Shown: positions 16,113 through 24,175 of the stretch, one piece after another | Layout: each line of letters begins with the position of its first letter | How positions within the stretch are numbered: position 1 is the first letter of the stretch | Origin: Actinomycetota bacterium | GTDB lineage: Bacteria; Actinomycetota; Acidimicrobiia; IMCC26256; PALSA-555 | NCBI GenBank assembly: GCA_003140175.1 | Contig: PLJD01000127.1 | Location: 50,462-90,789, forward strand | Direction of reading: 5' to 3' | DNA length: 40,328 bases | The notes under the pieces: model-generated | What the model saw: the letters and a program-made list of their open reading frames with translations, nothing else | The model's database searches: none | Told to the model about the DNA's origin: nothing | Program-made: the position numbers and the translations under genes

Positions 16113-17254
16113 GGGTCTTGTTCCTCGCCGACTCGCCGATCCCGCCCACGACGGGTGCGCGCGAGCGGGACCTTTATCTGGCCCGGGCGTTGGCGGGCGC
16201 GATGGACGTGGAGCTGGTGACACTCGGTCCGGCGCCCGCAAGCGAAGACCAGCAGCTCGACGTCGTCAGCGTCGGATCTTCACCGTCGCGGGTTCGTTCC
16301 CTCGCAACGTCGCTGCGGATGCCCTACCAGGTCACACGGCACACGAGCCGAGCGCTTCGCACTTACGTCGACCGGGGCGCCTGGGACACCGTCCACGCGT
16401 CGCACGCCTTTACCATGCCCACCGCACTCCGAGCGGGCGCCCCGGTCGTCATGGATGCCCACAACTTGGAGACGGAGGTCGCCCGCACCGCAGTCAAGAT
16501 GGAGACCTGGGCGGTCCGAAGATCCCGGCTGCGTTGGGAGGCTCACAAGATCGACGTTTTCGAGCGCCGTTTCATCCCTCGTGCCGCGGTCGTCACAGCG
16601 ACGAGCGACGCGGACGCCGACGCGGTGCGCGCCTATGGCGCCCGGGAGGTCGTCGTCGTGGCCAACGGTGTCGACTGCGCAGCTATCCCCTATCGCCTCC
16701 CACCGTCGGGGGCGGGCGTCGTGTTCGTCGGCTCGTACGACTACCTGCCCAACGCGGCTGCCGCCCGCGAGCTCGTCGACGACGTGATGCCCCGGCTCCG
16801 GGCGCGCGTCCCGGACGCCGCGCTAAGGCTGGTCGGCCGCCAGCCACCACCGAGCCTCGCCGATCGCGTCTCGCCGTGGCTCCGGGTCGAAGGCGAGGTC
16901 CCAGACCTCTCGTCGGTATTCGCCACGGCGCGGGTCAGTGTCATGCCGATTCGTGGCGGTGGCGGAACGCGGCTCAAGGTGCTGGGCGCGCTCGCCGCCG
17001 GCGTCCCGGTCGTGTCGACGCCATTCGGGGTGTCCGGTCTCGGCTTGGCGCCGGACATGCACGTCCTGCTCGGCGATTCGGCGGACGATCTCGCCGCGCA
17101 AGCGGCACGGGTCATTGGCGATGATGCGCTCGCCCGTCGGCTGTCAGAGGCGGGCCGGCGGGAGGTTGAACGCCGTTTCGACTGGCCGATGGTCGCGGCG
17201 CCGCTCGTGGAGATCCACGAGCGCCTCGCCCGCGACCGGGGACGCCTGTCCTAA
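16109..17254 (+). CDS. GT4 family glycosyltransferase
   Basis: This is a 381-residue GT-B glycosyltransferase. The start MRVLFLADSPIPPTTGARERDLYLARAL has the glycine-bearing loop after the first strand, VVMDAHNLETEVAR lies in the middle and VVVVANGVDC before the donor domain. The donor domain contains VVFVGSYDYLPNAAAARELV and the block RGGGGTRLKVLGALAAGVPVVSTPFG. This pattern is shared with the GT4 subgroup seen in EPS loci of the PEP-CTERM/EpsH type. ATG 16109 overlaps the flippase stop by four bases and is chosen over 16076 for that coupling. Its stop codon overlaps that of the convergent polymerase gene by three bases. Confidence 0.88.
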   Translation: MRVLFLADSPIPPTTGARERDLYLARALAGAMDVELVTLGPAPASEDQQLDVVSVGSSPSRVRSLATSLRMPYQVTRHTSRALRTYVDRGAWDTVHASHAFTMPTALRAGAPVVMDAHNLETEVARTAVKMETWAVRRSRLRWEAHKIDVFERRFIPRAAVVTATSDADADAVRAYGAREVVVVANGVDCAAIPYRLPPSGAGVVFVGSYDYLPNAAAARELVDDVMPRLRARVPDAALRLVGRQPPPSLADRVSPWLRVEGEVPDLSSVFATARVSVMPIRGGGGTRLKVLGALAAGVPVVSTPFGVSGLGLAPDMHVLLGDSADDLAAQAARVIGDDALARRLSEAGRREVERRFDWPMVAAPLVEIHERLARDRGRLS

Positions 17255-18714
17255 GCGTCGGCGGTCCGAGGCGGGCTGCGCAACGCGGGGGCGGGCGCGG
17301 CCGGAGGGGCAGTGTCGGCCGTCTCGGTCAACCGCGCCCACACCACAAAGCCCAGGACCAAGCCCAGCAGAGCGTCGAACCGCGGGTCGGCGCCGGTGTA
17401 GGTGGCGGTGACCTCGGCCACCGCGAGGCAGACCAGGCCGCCGCCAACGGCGACGCCCGCGGCGCGAACGACACGGTCGCGGTGGCGTCGCCCGACCCGT
17501 AACGCCTCGACGACGCCGGCGCCGAAGAGCCAGAGGTAGATGATGGGGCCGAGGATTCCGAGGTGCAACCAGAACCAGAGCAGGGCGAAGTGGTTGTAGA
17601 ACGTGCCCTGGGGGAGCGTCTGCGAGAGCGGGTCGCGAACCACCCACGGCGTGCCGAGACCGAGCCCGGTGACGGGGTGATCCTGGATCTCGGCCCAGAC
17701 GTTCCGAGTCTCGTCGAGGCGGTAGCGGTCATCTTGCGATGACTGGATCTGGGTCGGGCTCAGCTGGTTGAACCGTTGGGTGAGGGCTCCCTGGGCGCCG
17801 CCGATGAGGCCGGTGGAGAGGGTGAGGATGATCGCGGCGGCCGCCACGGCGACGGGGAGGAGTCGGGCTCGCCGGCCGCCCCGGACCGCGACGATCACGA
17901 ACACGATGCCGACGATCGCCCCGATCCAGAAGCTGCGGCGGAAGCTCAGCACCAAGGAGAGGAGCGCCAACACGCTGGCGATCGTGGCCCAGAGCGGCAG
18001 TCGACCCCGCCCGATCACCAGGGCCAGGGCTCCGAGGATCAGCAGCACCGTGAACCAGTTCGGGGTTTCGGCGAGGAAGGTGATCGTCACCCCATCCAAT
18101 GTCTTGCCCGCGCCGGTGGCGTACGAAGCGAGACCATCGAGCCCGGTCAGACCTCCGATGATGACCGCGCCGATCACGACGTTGCGAACGGCGCGGGGCG
18201 GTGTCGGGAGGTTGACGATCGCGAACGGTGCGATGATGAGGATCGTCAGACTGCGAATCTGGTTGAGCAGTTGGGTCGTGTCGTGCGTCGGGTTCGTGAA
18301 GCCGACGATTGCTCCGCCGATGGTTGCGATGGCGAGTACTGCGAGCGGCCAGGCGAGCAGCCCCGGGGCTTGCCACGCTCGGCCGGTGCGGCGAACGTCG
18401 AAGACGATGGCGATCACCACGGCGATGAGCAGCAGGTTGGCGGGCGAGAGCACGATTCCGGGGAGCGCCTGGTGGAAGAAGGCCTCCTGGCTGATGAGGC
18501 CCTGGGTCGGATCCTCCTCGAAGAGGATGATCACCACGGCGAGGACCCCGAACGCCCACCACGGCTTCTCCACCAACAACAGGCCCGCGGCGAGCGCGAA
18601 CGGGATCAAGGCGCCGACCAAGCCGATGCCGGCGATGAGACCAGCGACGGCCAGCCCGGCGAGAAGTCCCGCGATTACGACGGCGCCAACCCGACCAACG
18701 CGTTCGAGGAGCAT
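17251..18714 (-). CDS. O-antigen ligase / Wzy-like polymerase
   Basis: This is a polytopic membrane protein of 487 residues with ten or more hydrophobic helices, assigned to the O-antigen ligase/Wzy superfamily. The family's large extracytoplasmic loop is visible around DRYRLDETRNVWAEIQDHPV then GLGLGTPW and LPQGTFYNHFALLWFWLHLG, where the GxGxG and HN/NHF motifs sit. It probably polymerises or transfers the flipped repeat unit on the outer face of the membrane. Its ATG is two bases from the stop of the Wzz/BY-kinase gene, so the two are co-transcribed. The C-terminal tail is proline/alanine-rich. Wzy and ligase cannot be separated from sequence alone. Confidence 0.83.
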   Translation of the reverse strand: MLLERVGRVGAVVIAGLLAGLAVAGLIAGIGLVGALIPFALAAGLLLVEKPWWAFGVLAVVIILFEEDPTQGLISQEAFFHQALPGIVLSPANLLLIAVVIAIVFDVRRTGRAWQAPGLLAWPLAVLAIATIGGAIVGFTNPTHDTTQLLNQIRSLTILIIAPFAIVNLPTPPRAVRNVVIGAVIIGGLTGLDGLASYATGAGKTLDGVTITFLAETPNWFTVLLILGALALVIGRGRLPLWATIASVLALLSLVLSFRRSFWIGAIVGIVFVIVAVRGGRRARLLPVAVAAAAIILTLSTGLIGGAQGALTQRFNQLSPTQIQSSQDDRYRLDETRNVWAEIQDHPVTGLGLGTPWVVRDPLSQTLPQGTFYNHFALLWFWLHLGILGPIIYLWLFGAGVVEALRVGRRHRDRVVRAAGVAVGGGLVCLAVAEVTATYTGADPRFDALLGLVLGFVVWARLTETADTAPPAAPAPALRSPPRTADA

Positions 18715-18716
18715 GG

Positions 18717-20285
18717 TCAGGTCCGGATCCAGCGCCTCCGGGCGGCGTATCGCTGTGGGTAGCGCGCCCGGCGAGCCGAGGACCCGTTGTAGACGATGCC
18801 GAGCAGCGGGATTTCAAGGGCACGAAGCGTCTGCACTGCTCGCCGCGCGTCGCGTTTGTGCGTGCGGTGGGCGTTGACGACGAAGAGCACGCCGTCGGTA
18901 CCTCGTCCGGCGATGATCGCCGCGTCGACGACTGCGCCCACCGGTGGGCTGTCAAAGATGACCGCTTCGTACTGCTCGCGGAGGCCGGCGATCACCGTTT
19001 CGATCCGCTCGCGTGAGAACAGCTCCGAGGCTTCGCGATTGAGCAGTCCGGCCGGCATGACATCGACGGCCACTCCACCCCCGACCGGGACCACCCGAGC
19101 TGGGAGTTCGGCGAACCAGCCATGCAGGATGTTGGCGAGCCCTGGGGAAATGGGAATGTCGGTGACCTTGTGCAGGGTGGGTCGGCGAAGGTCGGCGTCA
19201 GCAGCGAGAACCTTCCGGCCCTCAAGCGCGAGTGAGGTCGCCAGGTTGATGGTGACGAACGTCTTCCCGGCGACTTCCTCGGCGCTTGTGACGAGCACGA
19301 CCATGCTCGATCGACCGCGCAGCGCGAACAGCACGCTCGTTCGCAGTGCTCGGAACGCTTCGATGCGAATCTCGGGCTGGTTCGCGAGGCGCGGCACCTC
19401 GGCAAGCAGGGGGAGCTCGAGGTCGTCACTGGCATCCTCACCCGAGTCGTATCGATCGGTGAGTGCGGCGCGTAGGTAGACGATCACCACTCCGAGGATC
19501 AACGCTGCGAGAGCGGCGAGCGCGGCGTCGCGCTTGGGGACTGGGGAGATCGGGCTCGTGGGAATCGTCGCGGGCTGCACGAGCGTCGCGGTGTCGCGCG
19601 GCATGCTTTCTTCGGTCGCAGCCTGAGTCCCTAACGCGGTGAGCTCGGTCGTGAGCGCGGTGCGGGTTGGGTCCTCGGGCGCGTTGGGGTCGGGCGAGAC
19701 GGGGACCGCTCTGAGCTGGACCTCGATCTGGGAGACCTGGGCGGCGATCCGGTTGAGCGCATCGTTGCGCTGCCCGGTCTGGTAAGTCGTCACGTACTGC
19801 ACGAACCCCTCGGCGTACGCCTGCGCATATTCCTGGGAGGTCTGGGGACTTCCGGTGTCGGCCACGAAGTCGAGGACGGTGACCTCGTTCTCCTGCGAGA
19901 TCGTCACGGAATGCTTGATCCGCAGCTCGAGGGTCGTGGGTGGCTGGGGCACCGCGACGGTCGTCGGCGTGGAGGCCGGAGGCACGGTCGTGGTGGTCGA
20001 GGTCGGGGTCGTGGTCGGCTGGGCGGGCAGGTACTGGATCGCGAGCTGCAACACCGCATCTGTGCCGGCGAGGCTCTGATAGGTGTTCGCGAGCTGCATC
20101 AGCGTGGGCTGATCGATGAACTGACCACTGGCCTGGAGGCCCGACTCGAGCTGCACCGACGCCGTCGCCTCGTACGTGTTCGATTCCCGCGAACTCAAGT
20201 AGTAGCCGCCCGCGGCAGCGGCGATCGCGAAGAGCAGCAACCACCACTTGTAACTCCAGATCGGGCGAAGCGTCTCTCTGGTCAC
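18717..20285 (-). CDS. Wzz-type chain-length regulator fused to BY-kinase
   Basis: This is a bacterial tyrosine kinase with a co-polymerase domain that sets polysaccharide chain length. Residues 1-30 include the first membrane helix, followed by the Wzz extracytoplasmic domain. A threonine/proline-rich insert of about 30 residues (88-118) interrupts it. The second helix is at about 255-276. The kinase part has an unusual Walker A, TSAEEVAGKTF (Lys341), the Walker A' ADADLRRPT and Walker B AVIFDSPPVGA. The C-terminal tyrosine cluster is reduced to YPQRY near the end. The 522-residue length is normal. The start is GTG at 20285. The partner phosphatase is at 23618. Confidence 0.88.
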   Translation of the reverse strand: MTRETLRPIWSYKWWLLLFAIAAAAGGYYLSSRESNTYEATASVQLESGLQASGQFIDQPTLMQLANTYQSLAGTDAVLQLAIQYLPAQPTTTPTSTTTTVPPASTPTTVAVPQPPTTLELRIKHSVTISQENEVTVLDFVADTGSPQTSQEYAQAYAEGFVQYVTTYQTGQRNDALNRIAAQVSQIEVQLRAVPVSPDPNAPEDPTRTALTTELTALGTQAATEESMPRDTATLVQPATIPTSPISPVPKRDAALAALAALILGVVIVYLRAALTDRYDSGEDASDDLELPLLAEVPRLANQPEIRIEAFRALRTSVLFALRGRSSMVVLVTSAEEVAGKTFVTINLATSLALEGRKVLAADADLRRPTLHKVTDIPISPGLANILHGWFAELPARVVPVGGGVAVDVMPAGLLNREASELFSRERIETVIAGLREQYEAVIFDSPPVGAVVDAAIIAGRGTDGVLFVVNAHRTHKRDARRAVQTLRALEIPLLGIVYNGSSARRARYPQRYAARRRWIRT

Positions 20286-20626
20286 ATGATTTCCCGCGAA
20301 TTCACGCCTCGTAGTGTACGACCCACCGTCACCGAAACGGTGGCGAGCGCACGAAGTGCGCAGAATCGCGAGTTTCCGGAGCTAACCTGATAGCCAAATG
20401 CCGAGTTGCCGCGCGCGTCGCGAACGCCGGGTCAGGCGAAGCTTGCTGACTGGGTCATCGTGGTGGGCGCCGGCCTGGATCTCGGGGATCACGAGGCTCG
20501 TGTGACCGTCGTCGATGTCGTGGACCGAGGTTCCGGCGCGGCGCGTGGGGGCACGGCCGAGGGGGCACGCGTGGTGCGGCGAACTCGGACGTCGGCACGG
20601 GCCAGTTACGCGAGACCCTGAGCCGG
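20286..20626. promoter_or_regulatory. 341-bp divergent intergenic region with two hairpins
   Basis: This region separates the BY-kinase gene (minus) from the GT2 gene (plus). No credible gene was found; the short frames in it show no family resemblance. Two adjacent perfect stem-loops lie at 20323-20343 (CCACCGT with ACGGTGG, 7-base loop) and 20347-20361 (GCGCAC with GTGCGC, GAA loop). On the minus strand TACACT (20318-20313) could be a -10 element giving a leader of about 20 bases for the kinase gene. The hairpins would then sit just upstream of the promoter core. Confidence 0.45.
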
Positions 20627-21631
20627 ATGGCCCCGAGGTTCTCTGTCGTCGTTCCGACCCGGAATCGCCGGGCCTCGCTTGAGCGTTGCTTGGGATCCCT
20701 GGCCCTCCAGACGGTCCCCCGGGACAGCTTCGAGGTGATCGTGGTCGACGACGGCTCGGACGACGACACCGCGGCATGGCTGTCGGCCTTGACGATGCCG
20801 ATCGAGCTGGTGACCGTGCGCGTCGACCACGGAGGACCGGGGGCGGCGCGCAACGCGGGGGCGGCCCGAGCCGTCGGCGACTACCTGGCCTTCACCGAGG
20901 ACGACGTCGTGATCGTGCCCGATTGGCTCGAGCGTGCTGGTGAGCACCTGGACTGCACCGAGGTCGACATCCTCGAGGGCGAGACCCGGCTCGAGGGGAC
21001 CGACCGTTCGACGCGGCGGGCCGAACCCGTTCCCGTGCCGTCGTTCATTCCGTGCAATCTGTTCGTTCGGCGGACCATCTTCGAGCGCATCGGAGGCTAC
21101 GACGTCGCGTACTTCGACTCGCGGTCCGGCCTGTACTTCCGCGAGGACGCCGATTTTGGATTCGAGGCCCTCGAGCAGGGCGCAAGTCACGACATCGACC
21201 GGACCGTGATCGTGGAACATCCGGCGCAGTTCACCTCGGTGGGGTCGTGTCTCCGCCACGCGCGCCGGTACGTGTTCGACCCGCTGCTGTACCGTCGCCA
21301 CCGGGCGCTGTATCGCAAGCTCATCGAGGTGAAACGGTTCGGGCCGGTCCGGATTCACCGCCCACTCCATCTCGTCTCGGTCCTGAGCGGGCTGGGCTGG
21401 ACGGTCCTTGTTGTCGGCGCCGTCGTGCAGTCGCTGCTCGCCGTCGTGATCGGACTCGCCGTGGTGGTCGCCGCCGGTGTCGCGGTTCGAGCGAAGTACC
21501 AGGGTCTCGGCGCCGTGCGCGTGTGGCGGCCCCTCGAGACGCTCGCGTTCCTCGTCCTGCCACTCGTCTACCTTGCGTCACTAGTCCGGGGCTGTGTGCG
21601 CGCGCGGGGAGGACTCGGCGTGCTCGTGTAG
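20627..21631 (+). CDS. GT2 family glycosyltransferase with C-terminal membrane helices
   Basis: This is a GT-A fold, inverting glycosyltransferase of 334 residues. It opens FSVVVPTRNRRASLERCLGSL, then VIVVDDGSDDDTAAWL for nucleotide binding. The metal-binding DxD equivalent is EDD in YLAFTEDDVVIVPDW. YFREDADFGFEALEQG supplies the catalytic acidic residues. Two or three hydrophobic helices near the C-terminus (LGWTVLVVGAVVQSLLAVVIG and a following one) anchor it in the membrane. The start is ATG with GACCCT seven bases upstream, a weak variant of the leaderless pattern seen elsewhere in the window. Its 3' end overlaps the convergent methyltransferase gene by 51 bp. Confidence 0.88.
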   Translation: MAPRFSVVVPTRNRRASLERCLGSLALQTVPRDSFEVIVVDDGSDDDTAAWLSALTMPIELVTVRVDHGGPGAARNAGAARAVGDYLAFTEDDVVIVPDWLERAGEHLDCTEVDILEGETRLEGTDRSTRRAEPVPVPSFIPCNLFVRRTIFERIGGYDVAYFDSRSGLYFREDADFGFEALEQGASHDIDRTVIVEHPAQFTSVGSCLRHARRYVFDPLLYRRHRALYRKLIEVKRFGPVRIHRPLHLVSVLSGLGWTVLVVGAVVQSLLAVVIGLAVVVAAGVAVRAKYQGLGAVRVWRPLETLAFLVLPLVYLASLVRGCVRARGGLGVLV

Positions 21632-22372
21632 CAGCGCGCTGTAGCGACCGTCGGGCCCGCCGAGGAAGAACGGGGTTTCGAGCGCCTCATCATGCGGATA
21701 GCGCAGAAACTCGGACTCGTAGGCCCGCGTCTTGCGCCAGAGCAAGAACACACTCCAGGCCAGCCTCGGCCACCGCCGAGCGAACCACAGCGCCGGGGCC
21801 CGGGGCAGCGGATAGAAGTTCGATCCCCGCACCGTCACGAGTTCGAGGCCACCGGGGAAACACTGATCGATGAAATCCTCGAGTCCCGGAATCGTGAAGC
21901 CGCGGACGTGCGCTGATGCGGTTCGGATCACCGACGGCTGGCGGCCCGCGGCGAGGAGGATCCGGTTCTGGATGCCCGCCAGGTTCGGAACCCCCACGAG
22001 CAGATGTCCACCGACGCGCAGCACCCGCACCATCTGGTGGAAGATCCAGAAGATCTCCTTGGTGTGCTCGAGCGTCTGATTCGAGATGACGAGATCGACG
22101 CTCTCGTCCTCGAAGGGGAGCGGCTCGTGCTCAAGATCGATCGCGTGGACCGCAATCCCGTTTCTTGTCAGCTCGGCAAACTTGTCGGGCTCGAGCTCCA
22201 CTCCGTGGAGCTCGGCACCGGGAGAAGCCCGTCGTGCGGACGCGAGGTCATCTCCTGCTCCCGCGCCGAGATCGACCACCCGGTCGAACGGAGCGGCCAG
22301 GTCACACAACTCCGAGACCGCGTGCCGCCCGTAGTTCAGCGTTCGGTCAATCGGCCAATGCAAGGTGCTCAT
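21581..22372 (-). CDS. SAM-dependent class I methyltransferase
   Basis: This is a 263-residue predicted methyltransferase. Motif I is VVDLGAGAGDDLASAR, the acidic end of the second strand is GVELEPDKFAEL, and motif IV is VDLVISNQTLEH followed by VLRVGGHLLVGVPN, typical of methyltransferase types 11 and 25. The C-terminal part (GSNFYPLPRAPALWFARRWPRLAW) is basic and aromatic and may contact membrane or glycan. A longer frame reaches 22627 but its added residues are arginine-rich noise; ATG 22372 begins the conserved protein. It may methylate a sugar or a lipid-linked intermediate, which is an inference from the surrounding cluster. Confidence 0.78.
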   Translation of the reverse strand: MSTLHWPIDRTLNYGRHAVSELCDLAAPFDRVVDLGAGAGDDLASARRASPGAELHGVELEPDKFAELTRNGIAVHAIDLEHEPLPFEDESVDLVISNQTLEHTKEIFWIFHQMVRVLRVGGHLLVGVPNLAGIQNRILLAAGRQPSVIRTASAHVRGFTIPGLEDFIDQCFPGGLELVTVRGSNFYPLPRAPALWFARRWPRLAWSVFLLWRKTRAYESEFLRYPHDEALETPFFLGGPDGRYSALLHEHAESSPRAHTAPD

Positions 22373-22456
22373 CCGTGTATCAGCGCGCGACCTGCGGCCA
22401 TCGGGGCACCCTACCGCGCGCTGGTTTGCGGCCGACTGATCCGTGAATCGTGCCAC

Positions 22457-22462
22457 TACCAT
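22457..22462 (+). promoter_or_regulatory. leaderless -10 element of the second PslG-like hydrolase
   Basis: TACCAT ends eight bases before the ATG at 22471. It supports that ATG over the GTG at 22450, which lies upstream of the hexamer and would not be transcribed. Confidence 0.5.
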
Positions 22463-22470
22463 CCGCACGG

Positions 22471-23580
22471 ATGTTTCGTCACCGGATCCGCAGTCTGCTG
22501 GTCGGGGTGCTCGTCGCAGGCTTGGTGGGCTTGGGCTCCGCGGGTTCCGCCGCGGCCACGACGCGACCCCGCGGGCTCGATCGCGGACGCGTCGGCGTGG
22601 TCGGAAGCCTGATCTTCTCGTCTGCATCGGAGACGATCCGAGAGCTTCGGCGCATCCGAGCGGGCGGGGTGCAATGGGACCGGGAGGCCTTCTACTGGTC
22701 GTTGCTCGAGCCAGCTCGCGGACACTTCGATTGGCGGCGATCGGACGCGCTGATGACGGGGGCGTCGAAGGCCGGCGTCAACGTGCTCGCCATCTTGGCG
22801 TTCTCCGCGCCGTGGGCTTCGTCGGATCCCAGCGGCCTGGGCAGCGTGTACTATCCACCCCGAGATCCGGCGGACTTCGCGCAGTATGCCACCGCGGTCG
22901 CGCAGCGTTACGGGCCCGGCGGCACCTTCTGGGCGGCGCGACCCAAGCTCGCTCCTCGGCCGCTCCAAGCTGTCGAGGTGTGGAACGAGCCCTGGTGGCA
23001 TGGCTTCTGGGAGCCGAGCGCTGACCCGGCGGGGTACGCCGCGCTGGTGCGCGCCGCCGGCGCCGCCATCCGCCAGGCCGTGCCGAGCATCAAGATCCTC
23101 GTCTCGGGCGACCTCGCGCCCGGAGCGTCGGGGAGTAGCCCGTGGCTGACTCAGCTGCTGGCGGTCACGCCATCGATCGCCCCGTATGTGGACGCCTGGT
23201 CGGTGCACCCATACCCCGACCCGAAGAGCCATGGGCCTCGCGGCGGGCCGATCGAATACTCGTACCAGCGGGTCCCGGTCATCGCGCAAACCGTCGCCGC
23301 GGCGGGCATGGCGCGACCGATCTGGATCACCGAGATCGGATGGAGCTCCGCGACGCACGCAGTCGGGGGCATTTCCGAAGCCGACCAGGCCCGCTATCTC
23401 CACGAGGCCCTCGTCCAGGCACTGACGACCTGGCGGGACACGGTTGCCCGTGTCTTCGTCTACGACTGGGGTGAGGACTCGGGGCGTTCGAATGATCTCG
23501 AAGGTCACTTCGCGCTGCTTGAGTCCGAAGGTCAGTCCAAGCCGGCGTGGAACACCGTGCAGCAACTTGCTCGACGCTAA
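22471..23580 (+). CDS. secreted PslG-like glycoside hydrolase, paralog 2
   Basis: This is a paralog of the gene at 6893, in the same GH-A clan barrel family. The 369-residue product has a clear signal peptide (MFRHRIRSLLVGVLVAGLVG, cleaved near GSAAATT) and no threonine-rich linker. Catalytic residues are Glu173 in WNEPW and Glu288 in WITEIGW. Shared blocks with the paralog include ILAFSAPWASSDP, RYGPGGTFW and VDAWSVHPYPDP. The protein should act outside the membrane, probably on the island's polysaccharide. The neighbouring LMW phosphatase and GT4 genes follow on the same strand. Confidence 0.82.
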   Translation: MFRHRIRSLLVGVLVAGLVGLGSAGSAAATTRPRGLDRGRVGVVGSLIFSSASETIRELRRIRAGGVQWDREAFYWSLLEPARGHFDWRRSDALMTGASKAGVNVLAILAFSAPWASSDPSGLGSVYYPPRDPADFAQYATAVAQRYGPGGTFWAARPKLAPRPLQAVEVWNEPWWHGFWEPSADPAGYAALVRAAGAAIRQAVPSIKILVSGDLAPGASGSSPWLTQLLAVTPSIAPYVDAWSVHPYPDPKSHGPRGGPIEYSYQRVPVIAQTVAAAGMARPIWITEIGWSSATHAVGGISEADQARYLHEALVQALTTWRDTVARVFVYDWGEDSGRSNDLEGHFALLESEGQSKPAWNTVQQLARR

Positions 23581-23605
23581 GAACAGCGCGTCGTTGGCCG
23601 GTCAG

Positions 23606-23611
23606 TAGGCT
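23606..23611 (+). promoter_or_regulatory. leaderless -10 element of the LMW phosphatase gene
   Basis: TAGGCT ends six bases before the GTG at 23618, with no Shine-Dalgarno in between. It lies in the 37-bp gap after the hydrolase gene, so the phosphatase may have its own transcript. Confidence 0.45.
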
Positions 23612-23617
23612 TCCGCC

Positions 23618-24175
23618 GTGAACGTGCTCGTTGTGTGTACGGCCAACCGGTGTCGCTCCCCCGTCGCCGCGATCATGCTCAGCCAACAGCTCGAACGCCT
23701 CGGGGTCCCGGCGTCGGTGCAGTCCGCTGGGTTCCTGGACGCGGGGCATCGCTGCCCGCGCGAGCTCGTCGACGAGCTCGCCGGTCGCGAGCTCGGGATC
23801 GGTGATCATACGAGCGTCGTGCTCGACCTCGAACTGGCCGAAGGTGCCGATCTCATCGTGGGCATGGAACGCCGTCATGTCCGTGACGTCATCCTGCGGG
23901 CGCCGGATACCGCGGCGAGGACCTTTACCCTCAAGGAGCTGGTGCGACGCGGGGAGCAGGTTGCGGGCACGCGGCCCGGGGTGCTGCTCCAGGACTGGCT
24001 GACGGAGTTGGCGGCCGGTCGTGGACCATCGGACCTGTTAGGCCAGTCCGGAGCGGACGACACTGCCGACCCCTTCGGCGGGTCACGATCCGCGTATCGC
24101 CGGATGGTGATCGAGATTGACGATCTGACCGCGCGCCTCGCTCGGCTTCTCGCCGCCCACCCAGCGGGGCCGTGA
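23618..24175 (+). CDS. low-molecular-weight protein tyrosine phosphatase (Wzb-like)
   Basis: This is a cytoplasmic phosphatase expected to dephosphorylate the BY-kinase at 18717 and so control polymer length and export. The N-terminal P-loop CTANRCRS fits CX5R(S/T), with nucleophile Cys7 and Arg13. The general acid Asp151 is in the late DPF motif (TADPFGG). At 185 residues it is longer than the usual 150-165, mostly because of a loop at about 95-145. The product ends four bases into the GT4 gene, so the two are coupled. The kinase and phosphatase are on opposite strands about 3.3 kb apart. Confidence 0.9.
   Translation: MNVLVVCTANRCRSPVAAIMLSQQLERLGVPASVQSAGFLDAGHRCPRELVDELAGRELGIGDHTSVVLDLELAEGADLIVGMERRHVRDVILRAPDTAARTFTLKELVRRGEQVAGTRPGVLLQDWLTELAAGRGPSDLLGQSGADDTADPFGGSRSAYRRMVIEIDDLTARLARLLAAHPAGP

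Noticed and set aside
20406..20621. 71-codon plus-strand frame in the divergent gap
   Set aside because: No ribosome site and no recognisable family; composition matches non-coding GC-rich DNA.
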